This document shows, in pieces, positions 48,344 through 57,868 of a stretch of DNA of 64,000 nt; positions within the stretch are counted from its first letter, which is position 1, and every line of letters begins with the position of its first letter. The stretch is from Nevskiales bacterium (lineage in GTDB: Bacteria; Pseudomonadota; Gammaproteobacteria; Steroidobacterales; GCA-2729495), in NCBI GenBank assembly GCA_011526045.1, contig WYBE01000046.1, positions 62,001-126,000 on the forward strand, given 5' to 3'. The notes under the pieces were generated by a model. It was given only the letters and a program-made list of their open reading frames with translations. It made no database searches and was not told the DNA's origin. The position numbers and the translations under genes are program-made.

Positions 48344-50773
48344 TCAGTCGCGGCGCTTGCCGATCGTCCGGTCGAGCCAGTCGAGCATCTCGGCGGTAGC
48401 GTGCAGCACGCTCTCGCGGGCCCAGTAGTTGTGGCCCTCGTAGGGGAGTTCGACGTAGCGCGCCGTCGCGCCGGCCCCGGCGAGCGCATGGAAGAAGCGC
48501 CGCGTCTGCATTGCGGGCGTACCGGCGTTCTCGTCGGCAGCGCCGTGCACCAGCAGGAGAGGCTGCCGGATGCGGTCGGCGAAGAAGAACGGGGAGATGC
48601 TCGTGTAGAGTTCTGTCGCCTCCCAGAACGAGCGCCGTTCGCGCTGGAAGCCGAACGGTGTCAACGTGCGGTTGTAGGCGCCGCTCATGGCGATGGCCGT
48701 GGCGAAGCGCTGCGAGTGGACGAGGAGATTGGCGGATGAGAACGCACCGTAGCTGCGCCCGCCGACGGCGACGCGCGCGGGATCGGTGACGCCGATCGCA
48801 ACGACATGGTCCACGGCCGCTTCAGTGCTCGCGACGAGCTGGGGCAGGTAATCGTCGTTGACGGCGCCCTGCTCGTGCAGGATCGGCACCGTAGGGTTCA
48901 GCAGCACCGCGTAGCCCTCGAGCACGGCCGCGAGCGGCGATGGCCCCCTTACGCGATGGAAGCGGAAGGAACGCACGTCGAGGAGTTCGGCCTGCTCGCG
49001 CTCCGAAAACTCGCGGGGATAGATCCAGACGAGCGTCGGCAGGCGCGTGCCTTCGCGGTAGCCGGCCGGCAGGTAGAGCGTCGCGGAGAGTGCGACACCG
49101 TCGGCGCGCTGGTAGGTGAGCAGGCGCCGGTTGACGTTCGCAAGCTGCGGATAGGGCGTCGCGAACGGGCGCAGCGCGGCGTGTTTGCCGTTGCGCACGA
49201 CGTACAGGTTCGGCGGTGCGCTTTCGGACTCGCGCGAGGTGACCCACACGGGCGGGTTGGTGCCGAGAACGCCGAGCACCTGCTCGAACACGCCGCGCTC
49301 TGCCGTGAAGAGGCGCTCGGACTTGCGACTGCGCAACTGCAGGGAGTCGAGGAAAGGCTGCGGGCCGTCGCGGCCCTGCCCCTCGCCCGCCAGGAAGATG
49401 GATCCATCCAGTTCGAGCACCGGGCCGTCACTGCCGTTGACCGAGAGCACGCGTCCGGCCTCGCCCGCACGGTCCGCCGCGCTGCGCTCGAAGACCAGTT
49501 GGGGGCCGTCCTCGAACACGGCGTAGACGCGTACGCTGGCGCGGTCCTCGCTGCGGTTCGAGAAGAAGGGTGTGCCGCCCGCAGTCCAGCCGAACTGGCG
49601 GATGGGGCGGTCGCTGCGCGCGATCTCGACCGGAGTCGCGAGATCGGTCACCGAGAGCGCCATCCAGCGGTCGGGCAGCGGGCTGCCGTCCGGGCCGGTG
49701 TCACGCGCAATCCACCCGAGCGTCGTCGGGGTGCCGGGCTTCCAGGCGAAATCGCGCGGGTCGAAGGATTCGTCCTCGTCCTGCTCGACGCCGAAACCGG
49801 CCACGCGCGAGGTGTGGCGGCGCTCACCCCGCGCCAGGTCCCAGACCTCGATGGCGCTCGGGAAGCGGCGCGCCGGGACGAGACGGGGGTAGGGGCGCAC
49901 GAGACGGTCGACTACGGCGAAGGCGCCGTCGGGCGAGGGCGCCACGCTCGCGAACAGGCCGCGCATGCCCGGCACGCGCTCGGCGCGGCCATCCAGGCTG
50001 ACGCGCGCGATCTCGACGTCGAACCAGTGCTCGAAGAGCGCGTCGTCGTGGTCGTTCTCGAGCAGGTTCGCGTAAGTGCGCGTCGGTGTCGGGGCGCCGG
50101 TGTGCTCCACGGTAGTCGGCACGATCTGCGTCGGCGGCGCCGGACCGAGATCGGCGGGAGTTAGCCGGCAGAGGAGTGCGTCGGGGGAGATCCAGCGGCA
50201 CGGCTCGCCCCAGGCCGCATTCACCGGGGTCGACAGGGTGCGTGCACGCCCGCTCGCGATATCGAAGACAGCGAGCCGTGCAGGACCGTCGGCGACGATG
50301 GCCAGCGCGGAAAGGTGGCGTCCATCCGGTGCGAATCGGACGTGGTCGAGCAGCGTGCCGTCGGCGGGCTGCCATACCGTGGGCTCGCCACCCGGCGCTG
50401 CGGCGGAGACGACCTCCACCCGTGTCAGCAGCGGACCGACCCCCGAGGTGCGCGTCACCGGATCGAAGCGGAAGCCGGCCAGCCCCAGGCGCTGCCGCGC
50501 CAGCCGATCGAGTGAGATCACGGGCTCGCGGAACAGAAGTGCGACCTGACCCGAGCGCGCGTGGAGCAGAGACTCGGGCGGAGGCGGTGCGGTCAGGAGC
50601 GCGACGACGTCGGCGCCCGGTTGGCGGTACTCGGGACCAGCGAGCACCGGACCCGCGGTGCCCGGGTTGTCCGCCCGTGCGTGTACATCGTCGGCGCCGC
50701 AGCCGAGCGCCAGGAGCAGCGCGCAAGCGGCGCTCGTTCGGATTGGTAGTGGTTGGAACATCGTGCGGCGCAT
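48344..50773 (-). CDS. Exported S9-family serine peptidase (glutamyl-endopeptidase-like)
   Basis: The protein (809 residues from ATG 50773) begins with a signal peptide (hydrophobic ACALLLALGC; the Cys could make it a lipoprotein, but the lipobox is imperfect). A long beta-rich propeller-type region follows (about 60-570), then an alpha/beta hydrolase domain with the nucleophile in VGGRSYGAF (about Ser674), Asp in HGAADENAGT (about 747) and His in YEGHNYW (about 781). The GRSYG form and the propeller sequence resemble S9D glutamyl endopeptidases. Substrates are unknown. ATG 50761 is an alternative start. It is divergent from a second S9 peptidase. Confidence 0.84.
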   Translation of the reverse strand: MRRTMFQPLPIRTSAACALLLALGCGADDVHARADNPGTAGPVLAGPEYRQPGADVVALLTAPPPPESLLHARSGQVALLFREPVISLDRLARQRLGLAGFRFDPVTRTSGVGPLLTRVEVVSAAAPGGEPTVWQPADGTLLDHVRFAPDGRHLSALAIVADGPARLAVFDIASGRARTLSTPVNAAWGEPCRWISPDALLCRLTPADLGPAPPTQIVPTTVEHTGAPTPTRTYANLLENDHDDALFEHWFDVEIARVSLDGRAERVPGMRGLFASVAPSPDGAFAVVDRLVRPYPRLVPARRFPSAIEVWDLARGERRHTSRVAGFGVEQDEDESFDPRDFAWKPGTPTTLGWIARDTGPDGSPLPDRWMALSVTDLATPVEIARSDRPIRQFGWTAGGTPFFSNRSEDRASVRVYAVFEDGPQLVFERSAADRAGEAGRVLSVNGSDGPVLELDGSIFLAGEGQGRDGPQPFLDSLQLRSRKSERLFTAERGVFEQVLGVLGTNPPVWVTSRESESAPPNLYVVRNGKHAALRPFATPYPQLANVNRRLLTYQRADGVALSATLYLPAGYREGTRLPTLVWIYPREFSEREQAELLDVRSFRFHRVRGPSPLAAVLEGYAVLLNPTVPILHEQGAVNDDYLPQLVASTEAAVDHVVAIGVTDPARVAVGGRSYGAFSSANLLVHSQRFATAIAMSGAYNRTLTPFGFQRERRSFWEATELYTSISPFFFADRIRQPLLLVHGAADENAGTPAMQTRRFFHALAGAGATARYVELPYEGHNYWARESVLHATAEMLDWLDRTIGKRRD

Positions 50774-50783
50774 GGTACGCGAA

Positions 50784-50842
50784 CGGTGCCGAAGTATCTG
50801 ACTCTTTGGAGTTCCGGCGATCGCGATCGAGTATCGGCACCG
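50784..50842. repeat. Inverted repeat between divergent S9 peptidase genes
   Basis: CGGTGCCGA (50784-50792) and TCGGCACCG (50834-50842) are perfect 9-bp inverted copies 41 bp apart. Between them lies the 10-bp palindrome GATCGCGATC (50819-50828). The 178-bp divergent region must hold promoters for both peptidases, so these may be regulator binding sites, or the ends of a long hairpin in the leader of the minus-strand gene. Confidence 0.4.
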
Positions 50843-50951
50843 ACGTGAGCACCCCCCCAGGCCGCCCTCCGGATCCCCGTCGTCTATGTCGCGGCGGCCA
50901 GGACATCTCTTTGTTACATTACGCTGCACAATCCAGCCGGGAGGTGGTGTC

Positions 50952-52943
50952 GTGCCCGACCAGTCACGTGTATCACTCAGGCTGCGGGTGTGCTGGAGCT
51001 TCCTGGTGCTGGCCGCGGCGGGCTCCAGCTGGGCTGCAGTGGCGCCGAAGCTGCCCGTGGATGCATTCGGGACCCTGCCGTTGATGGGTCAGGCGCGGAT
51101 TTCGCCAGACGGCCGTTACGTCGCGGCGGCAATGCTCGACGGCGCCAGGTACAGCCTGGTGATCTTCGATCTCCAGCAGATCGGGCAGAAGCCGCCGTTT
51201 CGAGCCCCGACAGGCGACTGGGATGTCAACTGGATTCACTGGAAGGTGGACAACCGGTTGCTGGTCAGCGTTCGCCAGGCGTTCCACCGGAATGAAGTTG
51301 GGGTGATCGAAACACGACTCTGGTCCCTCAATGCCGACGGTTCGGATCTGAAGCGGCTCGTGCAGCCGAAGGGCGGCTCAAAGGGTAGCTGGCTCGAGGG
51401 ATCGCAAGCCGTGGTGCAGGTCGCCGATGCGGTCATCGATTTTTTGCCCGATGATCCCCGTCATATCCTGATGGCGTTCAATCCCGAAGACCCGCGACGG
51501 CCTCGCCTTTACCAGGTCGATATCCGGACCGACCGGCGAGCGCAGGTGGCGCCGGGGGGCGATACGATCCAGCGGTGGATGCTGGATTCCAAGGGACGTG
51601 TGCGGCTGGCGCAGGGACGCAACTATTCCGTCAACAACGCGAATCTCAAGACCTACTACCGCGCTACCGAAAAAGACGACTGGACGGAAATCTGGGACGA
51701 GGGACAGAAGAACGCCGAATTCTCACCAGTGGTCTTCGACCGATCCGATCCGGACATTCTCTATGTCAGCAGCGATCACGAGAACGGACGGCACGGTCTG
51801 TACCGCTACCGCCTCAGCAGCCAGGAATTCGTCGAGAAGCTGTTCCTTCATCCCGAGATGGATATCGATGAAATCATTCTCGACCCACAAGGCCTGGTGG
51901 TCGAGGCGGTCAGTTACGTGACCGACACGAGACACTTCGAGTGGTTTTCCGCGGACCTGGCGTCGATCTATCGTGAAATCCGGTCCCAGCTGCCGGGCTG
52001 GTCCATCAAACCGGTCAGTCGGGCATTCGACGATTCACGCGTAATTGTGTACGCCTCCGCAGCGGACCATTCATCCCGTTACTACATCTACGAGCGTGCC
52101 GCAAAGAAGTTGCAACTGTTTGCGCCGACGTTTCCGCAGCTCGACGAGCACGATTTGTCGCGTGTCGTGCCGGTGAGCTATCGGGCCCGCGACGGTCTGG
52201 AGATTCCGGCCTACCTCACGCTGCCGCCGGGCGTTCGCCATCCTCCGCAAGCGCCACTCCCCGCGGTCGTAATGCCTCACGGCGGCCCGGAGGCGCGCGA
52301 CTATGGGGAATTCGATCCCGCTGTGCAGATGCTCGCGAACCACGGTTATGCCGTGCTGCAGATGAATTTTCGCGGCTCGAGCGGCTACGGCGCCGAATTC
52401 GAGCAGGCCGGACGCCGGGAGTGGGGCGAGGCCATGCAGGATGATGTCACGGATGGCACGCGCTGGCTGATCGACTCGAAGATTGCCGATCCCGCCCGGA
52501 TCTGCATCGTGGGCGGGTCATATGGCGGCTATGCGGCCTTGATGGGCGTGGTCAGGGAACCGCAGCTCTATCGCTGTGCAGTGAGCATCAACGGCGTGAC
52601 CGACCTTCCGGATCTGCTGAATCACCGGGCGAAGTTCGTCGGGGGGCGGAATGCGACAACGCGGCGCATCGGCGAAATCTGGCGTGATTCGGAGAAGCTG
52701 GAGCGAAATTCTCCGGCACGGAGAGCCGCCGACATCCGGGTGCCCGTCCTCATTCTTCACGGCACCGACGACCGCGTGGTGCCGGTCGAACAGAGCCGGA
52801 AGATGCGCGACGCGCTCGAAAATGCCAGCAAGACCTATCGGTACGTGGAGTTGCAGGACGAGGAACACTGGCTGACGCACCGCGAAACCCGTCTGCAGTA
52901 CTTCCAGGAGCTGGACGCGTTTCTCGCTGCCCAGCTTCGTTAG
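50952..52943 (+). CDS. Exported S9-family peptidase (prolyl oligopeptidase family)
   Basis: From GTG 50952, preceded by GGGAGG at good spacing, the protein has 663 residues. A signal peptide (about 1-30; hydrophobic VCWSFLVLAAAGSSWA) precedes an irregular beta-propeller (about 40-390). The C-terminal alpha/beta hydrolase has PHGGPEARDYGEFD, the nucleophile in VGGSYGGYAAL (about Ser523), Asp in HGTDDRVVP (about 607) and His in DEEHWLTH (about 639). It resembles acylaminoacyl- or dipeptidyl-peptidase-type S9C enzymes common in Xanthomonadales and relatives. It probably releases amino acids or dipeptides in the periplasm. Confidence 0.9.
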   Translation: MPDQSRVSLRLRVCWSFLVLAAAGSSWAAVAPKLPVDAFGTLPLMGQARISPDGRYVAAAMLDGARYSLVIFDLQQIGQKPPFRAPTGDWDVNWIHWKVDNRLLVSVRQAFHRNEVGVIETRLWSLNADGSDLKRLVQPKGGSKGSWLEGSQAVVQVADAVIDFLPDDPRHILMAFNPEDPRRPRLYQVDIRTDRRAQVAPGGDTIQRWMLDSKGRVRLAQGRNYSVNNANLKTYYRATEKDDWTEIWDEGQKNAEFSPVVFDRSDPDILYVSSDHENGRHGLYRYRLSSQEFVEKLFLHPEMDIDEIILDPQGLVVEAVSYVTDTRHFEWFSADLASIYREIRSQLPGWSIKPVSRAFDDSRVIVYASAADHSSRYYIYERAAKKLQLFAPTFPQLDEHDLSRVVPVSYRARDGLEIPAYLTLPPGVRHPPQAPLPAVVMPHGGPEARDYGEFDPAVQMLANHGYAVLQMNFRGSSGYGAEFEQAGRREWGEAMQDDVTDGTRWLIDSKIADPARICIVGGSYGGYAALMGVVREPQLYRCAVSINGVTDLPDLLNHRAKFVGGRNATTRRIGEIWRDSEKLERNSPARRAADIRVPVLILHGTDDRVVPVEQSRKMRDALENASKTYRYVELQDEEHWLTHRETRLQYFQELDAFLAAQLR

Positions 52944-53009
52944 CGCGCTGCGGGCGCCACACTGCTTGCCGAGACCCAGGCTCCGCAGAGGAGCGCGTGG
53001 TCGGCTGGA

Positions 53010-53300
53010 CTAGGACGTCTGGCTGTGCGTCGCGACCGCGTGGATGACGTGGTTGTACTCGAAGAACACCACGAAGTTCGGGTATACCCAGCGCGTAATG
53101 GGGGGCTGCCCGACGGCCGCATCCTTGCTGACTGGTGCGCCCCAGCCGGCGCTGACCCGCTCCATGGTCATGCCACGCGTGGGCCGCTCGGCTGCGCTCG
53201 GCCGGGCCTGATCGAGGCCGTCGACCAGCAGGGTGTCCGCCAGACCGACGACCGGAGCGGTCACGACGAGAGACAGGAGCAGAACAGATGTGCGCCACAT
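53010..53300 (-). CDS. Small exported protein with BamE/OmlA-like motif
   Basis: The 96-residue protein has a signal peptide (about 1-22; hydrophobic core VLLLSLVVTAPVV). The mature part contains RPTRGMTMERVSAGWGAPVS followed by PPITRWVYPNFVVFFEYNHV. The G-M-T-x-x-x-V...G-x-P...W-x-Y...V-x-F pattern resembles the SmpA/OmlA/BamE fold, but there is no lipobox Cys, so it is not BamE itself. Similar short proteins occur in other gammaproteobacteria without known function. GAGGT precedes the ATG. It is convergent with the S9 peptidase. Confidence 0.72.
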   Translation of the reverse strand: MWRTSVLLLSLVVTAPVVGLADTLLVDGLDQARPSAAERPTRGMTMERVSAGWGAPVSKDAAVGQPPITRWVYPNFVVFFEYNHVIHAVATHSQTS

Positions 53301-53332
53301 GCTATTGACCTCGCTGGGGCAATCTCGATTGC

Positions 53333-53341
53333 ACTATAACA
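53333..53341 (-). promoter_or_regulatory. Candidate extended -10 promoter for the small exported protein
   Basis: On the minus strand TGTTATAGT is an extended -10 (TGnTATAGT) about 32 bp upstream of the ATG at 53300; a normal -35 is not obvious. The 275-bp gap 53301-53575 also holds the hairpin AAAACCG-C-CGGTTTT (53359-53373), flanked by a 7-base A-run on one side. Nothing else was recognised in the gap. Confidence 0.4.
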
Positions 53342-53575
53342 CCGCGGCAAAACGCAAAAAAACCGCCGGTTTTGTGAACCCCGTTCACATTTGTCCGGCA
53401 CATCGGCCGGTGCGTCGCGCCGGCCGATGAACGCGTCGCGCAGGGCGACGGGCTTGGGGATCCGGCGGAGCGCCGTCATACTGTCACGCGGTCCGGGCCC
53501 CCGTCGCTTTACATACATCGTGAACCAGCCGCCAGTTCCAGTGGTACCGCGAGTTCGCGGTGATCGCGTGCAGTC

Positions 53576-54817
53576 GTGAGACGGCCGGTATCCGGCTGGA
53601 TCGGGCTGCGCTACCTGCGCAGCCAACGCGCGAACCAGTTCGCCTCCTTCGTCACTCTGGCGTCCGCGCTCGGCGTTGCGCTCGGCGTTGCGGCGCTGAT
53701 CGTCGTGCTGTCGGTCATGAACGGCTTCGAGAGTGAATTGCGGCAGCGGCTGACGAGCGTCACCGGGCACGCCTGGGTGGGCGGTCGCCAGGGGCTGGAG
53801 AACTGGCCCGCGCTGCTGGCGCAGCTGCAGCGCTACCCGGGAGTGACCGGAGTCGTGCCGGTCATCGAGCTCGAGGCGGTCATTGCTCACGGCTCGGATC
53901 TCGCCGGCGTGGTGCTGACGGGCACCGATCCGGCGCTGGAGCCCGCAGACTCGCCGCTTCGCGCCGGCATGCGCAGGGGCGCACTCGACGATCTGGCGGC
54001 GGACGGCCGGGCGATCATCCTCGGCGATGCCCTTGCCGCCCGGATCGGTGCCTCGGTCGGCGATGCGGTCACCATCCTGGTGCCGACCAGGGACGCGGTG
54101 CGTGGCCTGCAGTCGCGGCTGCGCCAGTTCACGGTGCGCGGCATCTTCGAGCTCGGCGTCAAGGACCACGACGGTACCCGGGCACTGATCAGCCTCGCGG
54201 AGGCGGCGGCCATCGGCGGCTATGGCGATCGCGTCGCCGGGCTGCGGGTCACCACCGCCGATATTTTTGCGGCTCCTGCGCTGATCCGGGGCTGGGCCGC
54301 CGCACACACCGGGGATTTCGAGGTGCGCGACTGGACGCAGGATCACGCAACGTACTTCCGCGCGGTCCGCCTCGAAAAGATCATGATGATGGTCCTGCTG
54401 TCGTTGATCGTCGGAGTTGCGGCCTTCAACATCATCGCGACCCTGGTGATGGTCGTGACCGACAAGCGGGGAAGCATCGCGATCCTGCGCACGCTCGGCT
54501 GCTCGCGGGCCGATATCGTGCGTATCTTCGCCGTGCAGGGGCTGGCGATCGGCTGGATCGGCGCGCTCGGCGGGGTCGCGCTCGGGGTGGCGCTCGCGGG
54601 GAACGTCGGCGTCGTGGCGCCGCGCCTGGAAAGCCTGTTCGGTTTTCAGTTCATGCCGGCCGACGTGTACTACCTGACCGCACTGCCGGCGGAGTTGCAC
54701 TGGGGCGACGTGCTCGGCGTGGGCGTAATTGCGCTGGCGATGACGGCAGTGGCGACGGTCTACCCGGCGATGCGGGCCGCCGCGGTCGCGCCGGCCGAAG
54801 TCCTGCGCTACGAGTGA
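53576..54817 (+). CDS. lolC/lolE: Lipoprotein-releasing ABC transporter permease (LolC/LolE family), first copy
   Basis: The LolCDE complex extracts mature outer-membrane lipoproteins from the inner membrane and passes them to LolA. The 413-residue protein has the N-terminal LRYLRSQRANQFASFVTLAS, TM1 (about 25-50), a periplasmic domain (about 50-260), the coupling segment VRLEKIMMMVLLSLIVGVAA with TM2, and TM3 and TM4 up to the end AVAPAEVLRYE. Parts of the periplasmic domain resemble LolE and the membrane parts LolC, so the exact subunit is left open. The start is a GTG. A second permease follows after 11 bp. Confidence 0.9.
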   Translation: MRRPVSGWIGLRYLRSQRANQFASFVTLASALGVALGVAALIVVLSVMNGFESELRQRLTSVTGHAWVGGRQGLENWPALLAQLQRYPGVTGVVPVIELEAVIAHGSDLAGVVLTGTDPALEPADSPLRAGMRRGALDDLAADGRAIILGDALAARIGASVGDAVTILVPTRDAVRGLQSRLRQFTVRGIFELGVKDHDGTRALISLAEAAAIGGYGDRVAGLRVTTADIFAAPALIRGWAAAHTGDFEVRDWTQDHATYFRAVRLEKIMMMVLLSLIVGVAAFNIIATLVMVVTDKRGSIAILRTLGCSRADIVRIFAVQGLAIGWIGALGGVALGVALAGNVGVVAPRLESLFGFQFMPADVYYLTALPAELHWGDVLGVGVIALAMTAVATVYPAMRAAAVAPAEVLRYE

Positions 54818-54828
54818 GGAAGTGACGC

Positions 54829-56076
54829 ATGCTGCGACCCGTGGAGCTGGCGATTGCGACACGCTACCTGCGTTCGCGGAACAAGAACCGCTTCGTGTCG
54901 TTCATATCGCTGGTCTCGGTGGCGGGTATCGGGCTTGCGGTCGCGGTGCTGATCACGGTCCTCTCGGCGATGAACGGCTTCGAACACGAGGTGCGCAACC
55001 GCATTCTCGGTGTGCTCGGCCATGCCACCATCACGGGGGCGGATGGCGCACTGTCAGACTGGCGGCGACTGCAGCAGATCGCCGCCGCGCAGCCGGGCGT
55101 GTTGGCCACCGCACCGTTCGTCAGGGGCGAGGCGATGGTGGCCGGCAAGGCGGCGGTCAAGGGCGTGGAGGTTCGCGGTATCGACCCGGAGGAGGAACTG
55201 CGCACGGTCACCCTGGGCGCTTTGTTGCGGGAGGGGGACTTCCGTGCGCTGACGCCGGGCGGCTACGGTATCGTCATCGGTGCTGCGCTCGCCGAGTTGC
55301 TGGAAGTCGGGCCCGGCGACAGCGTCGTACTGCTGGTGCCCGAGGGGATCGCGACCCCGGCCGGAGTCGCGCCACGCATGCGCCGTTTCCACGTGACGGG
55401 GATCTTCTACGCCGGCATGTACGAGTACGACCGCGGCCTCGTCTTCATGCACCGCGTGGACGCGGCGCGCCTGTTCCGTCTCGGCGACGCGGTCAGCGGC
55501 ATCCGGCTCGCGTTCACGGACCCGCAGCTTGCGCCCGACGGCGTGCTCAGCGTTGCGCGGGAGTACGGCGGCGGCGTCTTCGTCAGCGACTGGACGCGTG
55601 AGCACCGGAATTTTTTCCGCTCGATCCAGATGACCAGGTCGATCATGTTCGTGATCCTGCTGATGGTCGTGGCGGTCGCCGCGTTCAACATCGTCTCCAC
55701 CCTCGTGATGGTGGTGCGGGAGAAGCGCGGGGAGATCGCGATCCTGCGCACGCTCGGTGCCGCGCCCGCATCCATCGTCAGCACGTTCATGGCGCAGGGC
55801 ACCCTCATCGGCCTCGCTGGCACGGCGCTTGGCGTTATCGGCGGCGTGGCGATAGCGAGCAACCTCGACGTGCTGGTCGGGCTCGTGGAGCGCGCGCTCG
55901 ACATCAAGTTCCTGGCGCCGGATATCTATTTCATCAGCGACTTTCCGACGCAGCTTCGCTGGCGTGATGTCGGCGCCATCGCCGGCATAGCGCTGGGACT
56001 GGCGTTGAGTTCGACGCTGTATCCGGCCTGGCGGGGTGCAGCGATGCCGCCCGCCGAAGCATTGCGACATTACTGA
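54829..56076 (+). CDS. lolC/lolE: Lipoprotein-releasing ABC transporter permease (LolC/LolE family), second copy
   Basis: The 415-residue protein has the same layout as its neighbour: [23 protein letters not shown]1 with [15 protein letters not shown], a periplasmic domain (about 50-265), [20 protein letters not shown] at TM2, and TM3-TM4 ending [11 protein letters not shown]. It is related to the first copy, so the pair can form the LolC-LolE heterodimer with LolD. The gene follows GAGGAAG. lolD starts 20 bp after it, so both permeases precede the ATPase, unlike the lolC-lolD-lolE order of E. coli. Confidence 0.9.
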   Translation: MLRPVELAIATRYLRSRNKNRFVSFISLVSVAGIGLAVAVLITVLSAMNGFEHEVRNRILGVLGHATITGADGALSDWRRLQQIAAAQPGVLATAPFVRGEAMVAGKAAVKGVEVRGIDPEEELRTVTLGALLREGDFRALTPGGYGIVIGAALAELLEVGPGDSVVLLVPEGIATPAGVAPRMRRFHVTGIFYAGMYEYDRGLVFMHRVDAARLFRLGDAVSGIRLAFTDPQLAPDGVLSVAREYGGGVFVSDWTREHRNFFRSIQMTRSIMFVILLMVVAVAAFNIVSTLVMVVREKRGEIAILRTLGAAPASIVSTFMAQGTLIGLAGTALGVIGGVAIASNLDVLVGLVERALDIKFLAPDIYFISDFPTQLRWRDVGAIAGIALGLALSSTLYPAWRGAAMPPAEALRHY

Positions 56077-56096
56077 GGACTCCAGGGGTTCAGCGG

Positions 56097-56831
56097 ATGA
56101 CGCGAGAGACAGCGACGGACCCGGTTCCCGCGCCGGCGAACACGCCGCTCGCCTGCGTGGGGCTCGAAAAGGAGTTCACCGAGGGCCCGACAGTGGTGCG
56201 GGTGCTGCGTGGGGTGAATCTCAGCGTGGCGCGCGGCGAGCGTGTCGCCATCATCGGGGCGTCGGGTGCCGGCAAGACGACCTTGTTGCAGTTGCTCGGC
56301 GGCCTCGATACCCCGACACGGGGCTCGGTGACCGTGCTGGGGCGTGACCTCGCGACGCTCGGCCAGGCCGAACGCGGCCGGGTGCGCAATCAGTCGATCG
56401 GGTTCGTGTACCAGTTCCATCACCTGCTGCCGGAGTTCACGGCGCTCGAGAACGTCGCCATGCCGCTGCTGCTGCGGCGGCTGTCGCTCGGCGAAGTGGA
56501 GACGCGCGCCCGGCGCGTGCTGGAACGGGTCGGGCTGGCTGAGCGCGTCGAGCACAAGCCGGGTGAACTGTCGGGTGGTGAACGCCAGCGCGTGGCTGTG
56601 GCCAGGGCGCTGGTGACGGAACCGGCCGTCGTGCTCGCCGACGAGCCGACCGGCAACCTGGATCATCGGACGGGCGACCTCGTGTTCGAACTGATGCTCG
56701 AACTGAACGCGGAGACCGGTGCCAGCCTGGTGGTGGTCACGCATGACAACGCCCGGGCACGGCGCATGGACCGGGTGCTGCACATGGAGGACGGAAGCCT
56801 GCGCGACGTCACCGACGGGAGCCTGCCCTGA
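56097..56831 (+). CDS. lolD: Lipoprotein-releasing ABC transporter ATP-binding protein LolD
   Basis: LolD powers lipoprotein release. The 244-residue protein shows Walker [19 protein letters not shown] (about 55-72), the Q-loop in [20 protein letters not shown] (the LolD-typical QFHHLLPEF), ABC signature [15 protein letters not shown], Walker [13 protein letters not shown] and the His switch VVTHD. It lies directly after the two LolC/E permeases on the same strand. Confidence 0.96.
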   Translation: MTRETATDPVPAPANTPLACVGLEKEFTEGPTVVRVLRGVNLSVARGERVAIIGASGAGKTTLLQLLGGLDTPTRGSVTVLGRDLATLGQAERGRVRNQSIGFVYQFHHLLPEFTALENVAMPLLLRRLSLGEVETRARRVLERVGLAERVEHKPGELSGGERQRVAVARALVTEPAVVLADEPTGNLDHRTGDLVFELMLELNAETGASLVVVTHDNARARRMDRVLHMEDGSLRDVTDGSLP

Positions 56832-56854
56832 GCGGTCGCCGCGACTCCCCGCGC

Positions 56855-57853
56855 ATGGGTCCGGCGTTTTTCATCCTGAGTTCCGGCCGTTCGGGCAGCA
56901 CCTTGCTTGCCTCGATGCTGAACATGCATCCGCAGGTGCATGTGCCGGTCGAGCTCTTCGGGCTGTATTCCGCCCTGCCGCGTGCGCTCGCCTGGTACGG
57001 TGATCTGCGCCGCGACTACAACCGGCGCCTGCTGGCGCGTGACCTGTCGTACCTCGGGCAACTCGCCGAGTTCGGCGTCCGCTTCGACGTCGAGGGCTTC
57101 ATCGGGCGGCTGGAGCGGTCCGGAACCGGGCTTGCCGCCGTCGTCGCATGTTTCTACGAGACGCTGCGGGTGGACGCGGGCAAACCGCTGCTGGGTGACA
57201 AGACGCCGAACCATACACCGCAGCTGCCGCTGATCGAGCAACTGTTCCCGGCAATGCGTGTAGTCCATCTCGTCCGCGACGGGCGTGACTGTGCGGCATC
57301 GTCACAGCGCGCGCGCCGGGGCATCAATCAGCGCAACGTGTACGAGCTCGCGCGACTATGGCCGCGTAACAATACCGCCATTGCCGCCTTCGGCGCCCGC
57401 CACCCCGGGCGATATCATCGGCTGCACTACGAGGAGCTGATCGGCGATCCCGCGGGCAGCCTCGCGCGCCTCTGCGGGTTTCTCGACCTGTCGTTCGATC
57501 CCGCGATGCTGGAGTTCCCGAGCGGGGAGTTCGCCCGGCGCAACGCGACGCTGCTCGATCAGCACGCCAACCTGGCGCGGGGCGTCCTGGTCGACAATCG
57601 CGGGAAATGGCGCTCGACGCTCGGTGAGCGCGAGGTTCGCCTCTATGAGTTCATGGCCGGCGATGCGCTGCGCCGGTTTGGCTATTCGTTGTCCACGCCC
57701 GCGCACGACGAGCCGGCCCTGCGTCTCGTCGGCCAGGCCGCGACCGGCTACCGGCGTCTGCGTCGCGGTTTGCGCGCTGCCCGCATCGAGAGCACGCGCT
57801 GGCTGGCCATCGTCGCCAAGCGGTTCGCGCACCGGCGGCCTCCGGCCGGCTGA
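56855..57853 (+). CDS. Sulfotransferase-family protein
   Basis: The 332-residue protein has the two PAPS-binding elements of cytosolic-type sulfotransferases: the 5'-phosphosulfate loop SSGRSGSTLLASML at about 8-21 and the 3'-phosphate block VVHLVRDGRDCAASS at about 129-143. Between them, LGDKTPNHTPQLPLIEQLFP is also typical, and RYHRLHYEELIGDP follows. The acceptor is unknown; bacterial members modify lipids, glycans or small molecules, and some close relatives may not use PAPS. It is 23 bp after lolD and convergent with a DUF2062 gene, so an envelope substrate is possible but unproven. Confidence 0.85.
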   Translation: MGPAFFILSSGRSGSTLLASMLNMHPQVHVPVELFGLYSALPRALAWYGDLRRDYNRRLLARDLSYLGQLAEFGVRFDVEGFIGRLERSGTGLAAVVACFYETLRVDAGKPLLGDKTPNHTPQLPLIEQLFPAMRVVHLVRDGRDCAASSQRARRGINQRNVYELARLWPRNNTAIAAFGARHPGRYHRLHYEELIGDPAGSLARLCGFLDLSFDPAMLEFPSGEFARRNATLLDQHANLARGVLVDNRGKWRSTLGEREVRLYEFMAGDALRRFGYSLSTPAHDEPALRLVGQAATGYRRLRRGLRAARIESTRWLAIVAKRFAHRRPPAG

Positions 57854-57868
57854 CGCCGTCACCGGCGT

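Noticed and set aside
45395-48739. A 1114-codon open frame on the plus strand opposite mfd
   Set aside because: Same effect as above: stop codons are rare in this antisense frame because of base composition. The translation is His/Arg/Gln/Asp-rich without domains, and mfd is unmistakable.
53391-53579. A 62-codon frame upstream of the first LolC/E permease
   Set aside because: No ribosome binding site or recognisable sequence; it overlaps the permease start and lies in the leader region.
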